Assembly (NCBI RefSeq): GCF_014805825.1 | Contig: NZ_CP061941.1 | Location: 620,001-684,000 of the forward strand | DNA: 64,000 nt | Reading direction: 5' to 3' | Source of the DNA: Marinomonas algicola | GTDB lineage: Bacteria > Pseudomonadota > Gammaproteobacteria > Pseudomonadales > Marinomonadaceae | Part shown: piece by piece, positions 62,889 to 64,000 of the stretch | How positions within the stretch are numbered: position 1 is the first letter of the stretch | How the letters are laid out: every line of letters begins with the position of its first letter | Made by a program: the position numbers and the translations under genes | Notes under the pieces: generated by a model | Told to the model about the DNA's origin: nothing | The model's input: the letters and a program-made list of their open reading frames with translations, nothing else | Database searches by the model: none

Positions 62889-64000
62889 TTATTTCTCCTT
62901 TAAACTACGAGCAAAACTGTCCGTAAGCGGCTTGGCTAAATAGCTAAACATGGTTCTTTCACCACGACGTATCATAACTTCAGCAGGCATCCCAGGTTTT
63001 AATTCCATTCCTTCAGACATGCTTGCATCCATGTCTTTGACGCCTTGCTCCGTCACTTTGATACGAGCTAAGTAATAAGGTGATTGGTCCCTTTCATTGA
63101 GCAATCTGTCTGCCGAGACATTGATCACTTCGCCTTCAATGACTTTGGTTATACGTGCATTAAAGGCTGAGAAACGAATGTCGGCCATTTGTCCAATGTA
63201 GACTTCATTTATATCTTGTGGCATTAGCTTGGCTTCAACAACAAATGAATCGTTATTGGGGACAATGTCAAGCAAGGTTTGGCCTGCTGCAGCGACGCTA
63301 CCGATAGTGTGAATTTGTAAGTCCACTATGGTGCCGTCTTCTGGGGCTTTAATGGTTGACCGTTCGATGCGGTCTGCGGCAATTTCTTGACGTTCTTGGA
63401 AGTCGTAATAATTGTTCTGGCTTACTTTTATGCGTTCGCCCACATCTTTTAAATATTCTTGTTTACGAGTAGAAATTTGCAGGTCAGTTTCGGCTATTTG
63501 AAGGTTAAGACGTGCTACTTCTGAATTTAAGCGCCCAATTTCGTTTTTAGAAGACAAGATTGATCGTCTTAATTCTCGAGCACGTTGACCATCACCTAAA
63601 CCTTCTTCGAAGAGTGTACTAAACGCTTCTTCTTCGTTCTCAAGTGAAGCGACTTGTTGTCTTTGAATTTCTATTTGTTCTTTTAGGCCTCGAATTTGTT
63701 CTTGAGTTTGGGTAATTCGAGTTTGAAATGCCTTGCTTTCCTGGTTGAATGCATTGAGACGGGCGCTTAGTAACTGCTGTTGTTGGGTAAGGGTGTTAGC
63801 AATGTCTTGGTCTTTTTCGGCTTGCCTTAATACTTCATCAGAAAAGGTTAATTCAGCGTTAAAATTTTGCTCAGCATAGAGGCGTTCTAACTCAGCTTTT
63901 GCCGTAAACAACCTTTTCTCATTGCTGTTTCGTTGAGCCTCTGTTTGCGTTATTTCAAGGCGAATTAAAGGTTGTCCGGCGACCACTTTGTCCCCGTTAC
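62889..64000 (-). CDS. HlyD-family type I secretion adaptor (5' end outside window)
   Basis: The frame stays open to the window end (NGDKVVAGQPLIRLE, the lipoyl-type entry strand), so the N-terminal membrane helix is missing. Visible are a long coiled-coil hairpin, the return strand IKAPEDGTIVDLQIHTIGSV, and the C-terminal beta-barrel MPAEVMIRRGERTMFSYLAKP typical of HlyD/PrtE adaptors. It links the inner-membrane ABC exporter to TolC. The ABC ATPase/permease gene is expected just beyond 64000. Confidence 0.93.
   Translation of the reverse strand, partial: NGDKVVAGQPLIRLEITQTEAQRNSNEKRLFTAKAELERLYAEQNFNAELTFSDEVLRQAEKDQDIANTLTQQQQLLSARLNAFNQESKAFQTRITQTQEQIRGLKEQIEIQRQQVASLENEEEAFSTLFEEGLGDGQRARELRRSILSSKNEIGRLNSEVARLNLQIAETDLQISTRKQEYLKDVGERIKVSQNNYYDFQERQEIAADRIERSTIKAPEDGTIVDLQIHTIGSVAAAGQTLLDIVPNNDSFVVEAKLMPQDINEVYIGQMADIRFSAFNARITKVIEGEVINVSADRLLNERDQSPYYLARIKVTEQGVKDMDASMSEGMELKPGMPAEVMIRRGERTMFSYLAKPLTDSFARSLKEK

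Overview
The window looks like chromosomal DNA of a marine gammaproteobacterium, probably an Oceanospirillales member close to Marinomonas. This is inferred from gene content (DUF1365/cfa-like/DUF2878/DUF3833 cluster, RlmF, DUF6164 protein, type I secreted surface-layer protein) and from its moderate-to-low GC. No rRNA, tRNA, CRISPR array, phage or plasmid genes were seen. Left part, 1-23.7 kb, is mostly housekeeping: a flavin oxidoreductase/DUF1365/cyclopropane-synthase-like/DUF2878/DUF3833 lipid-modification operon (1-5.1 kb), a CSS-like EAL phosphodiesterase, rlmF, psuG-psuK for pseudouridine breakdown, a cupredoxin gene followed by a GGDEF-EAL sensor, a PlsC-type acyltransferase, ilvE, an Lrp-type regulator divergent from an EamA exporter, an aromatic aminotransferase, and galE-glmU-glmS, which supply UDP-sugar precursors.

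From 23.9 to 52.2 kb the window is a cell-surface polysaccharide region: a glycoside-hydrolase-like lipoprotein, two polytopic GT-C-like proteins, GT2 plus GtrA lipid-linked sugar genes, the complete dTDP-rhamnose set rfbBACD with a rhamnosyltransferase-like GT2, a FecR / CHASE2-cyclase / TPR-barrel set, a Crp-type regulator, two large glycosyltransferases, and an ABC polysaccharide exporter whose ATPase carries a Wzt-like domain and a GNAT-like domain, followed by a PIG-L deacetylase.

From 52.2 to 64 kb is a surface-layer module: a 1324-residue cysteine-free RTX/DUF4214-like protein, a dense irregular repeat array, a REP-associated tyrosine transposase (RAYT), three small genes of unknown role, and a TolC plus HlyD pair (HlyD cut by the window end). 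The inferred theme is export of a Ca-binding S-layer-like protein by type I secretion onto a rhamnose-containing glycan exported by the ABC system.

Two kinds of signal tie the regions together. First, CRP-like sites (TGTGA-N6-TCACA type) lie upstream of the FecR operon, upstream of the exporter operon and twice upstream of the S-layer-like gene; the latter two have the same 21-nt spacing to a -10-like hexamer. A Crp-type regulator with a CRP-like recognition helix is encoded in between. Second, GTAG-headed REP palindromes of two classes sit at 43.2-43.5 kb and 52.2-52.4 kb, with a RAYT at 57.9-58.8 kb. An unexplained array of about 18 copies of the motif RCARGACAYCCATTGTTR lies directly beside that RAYT.
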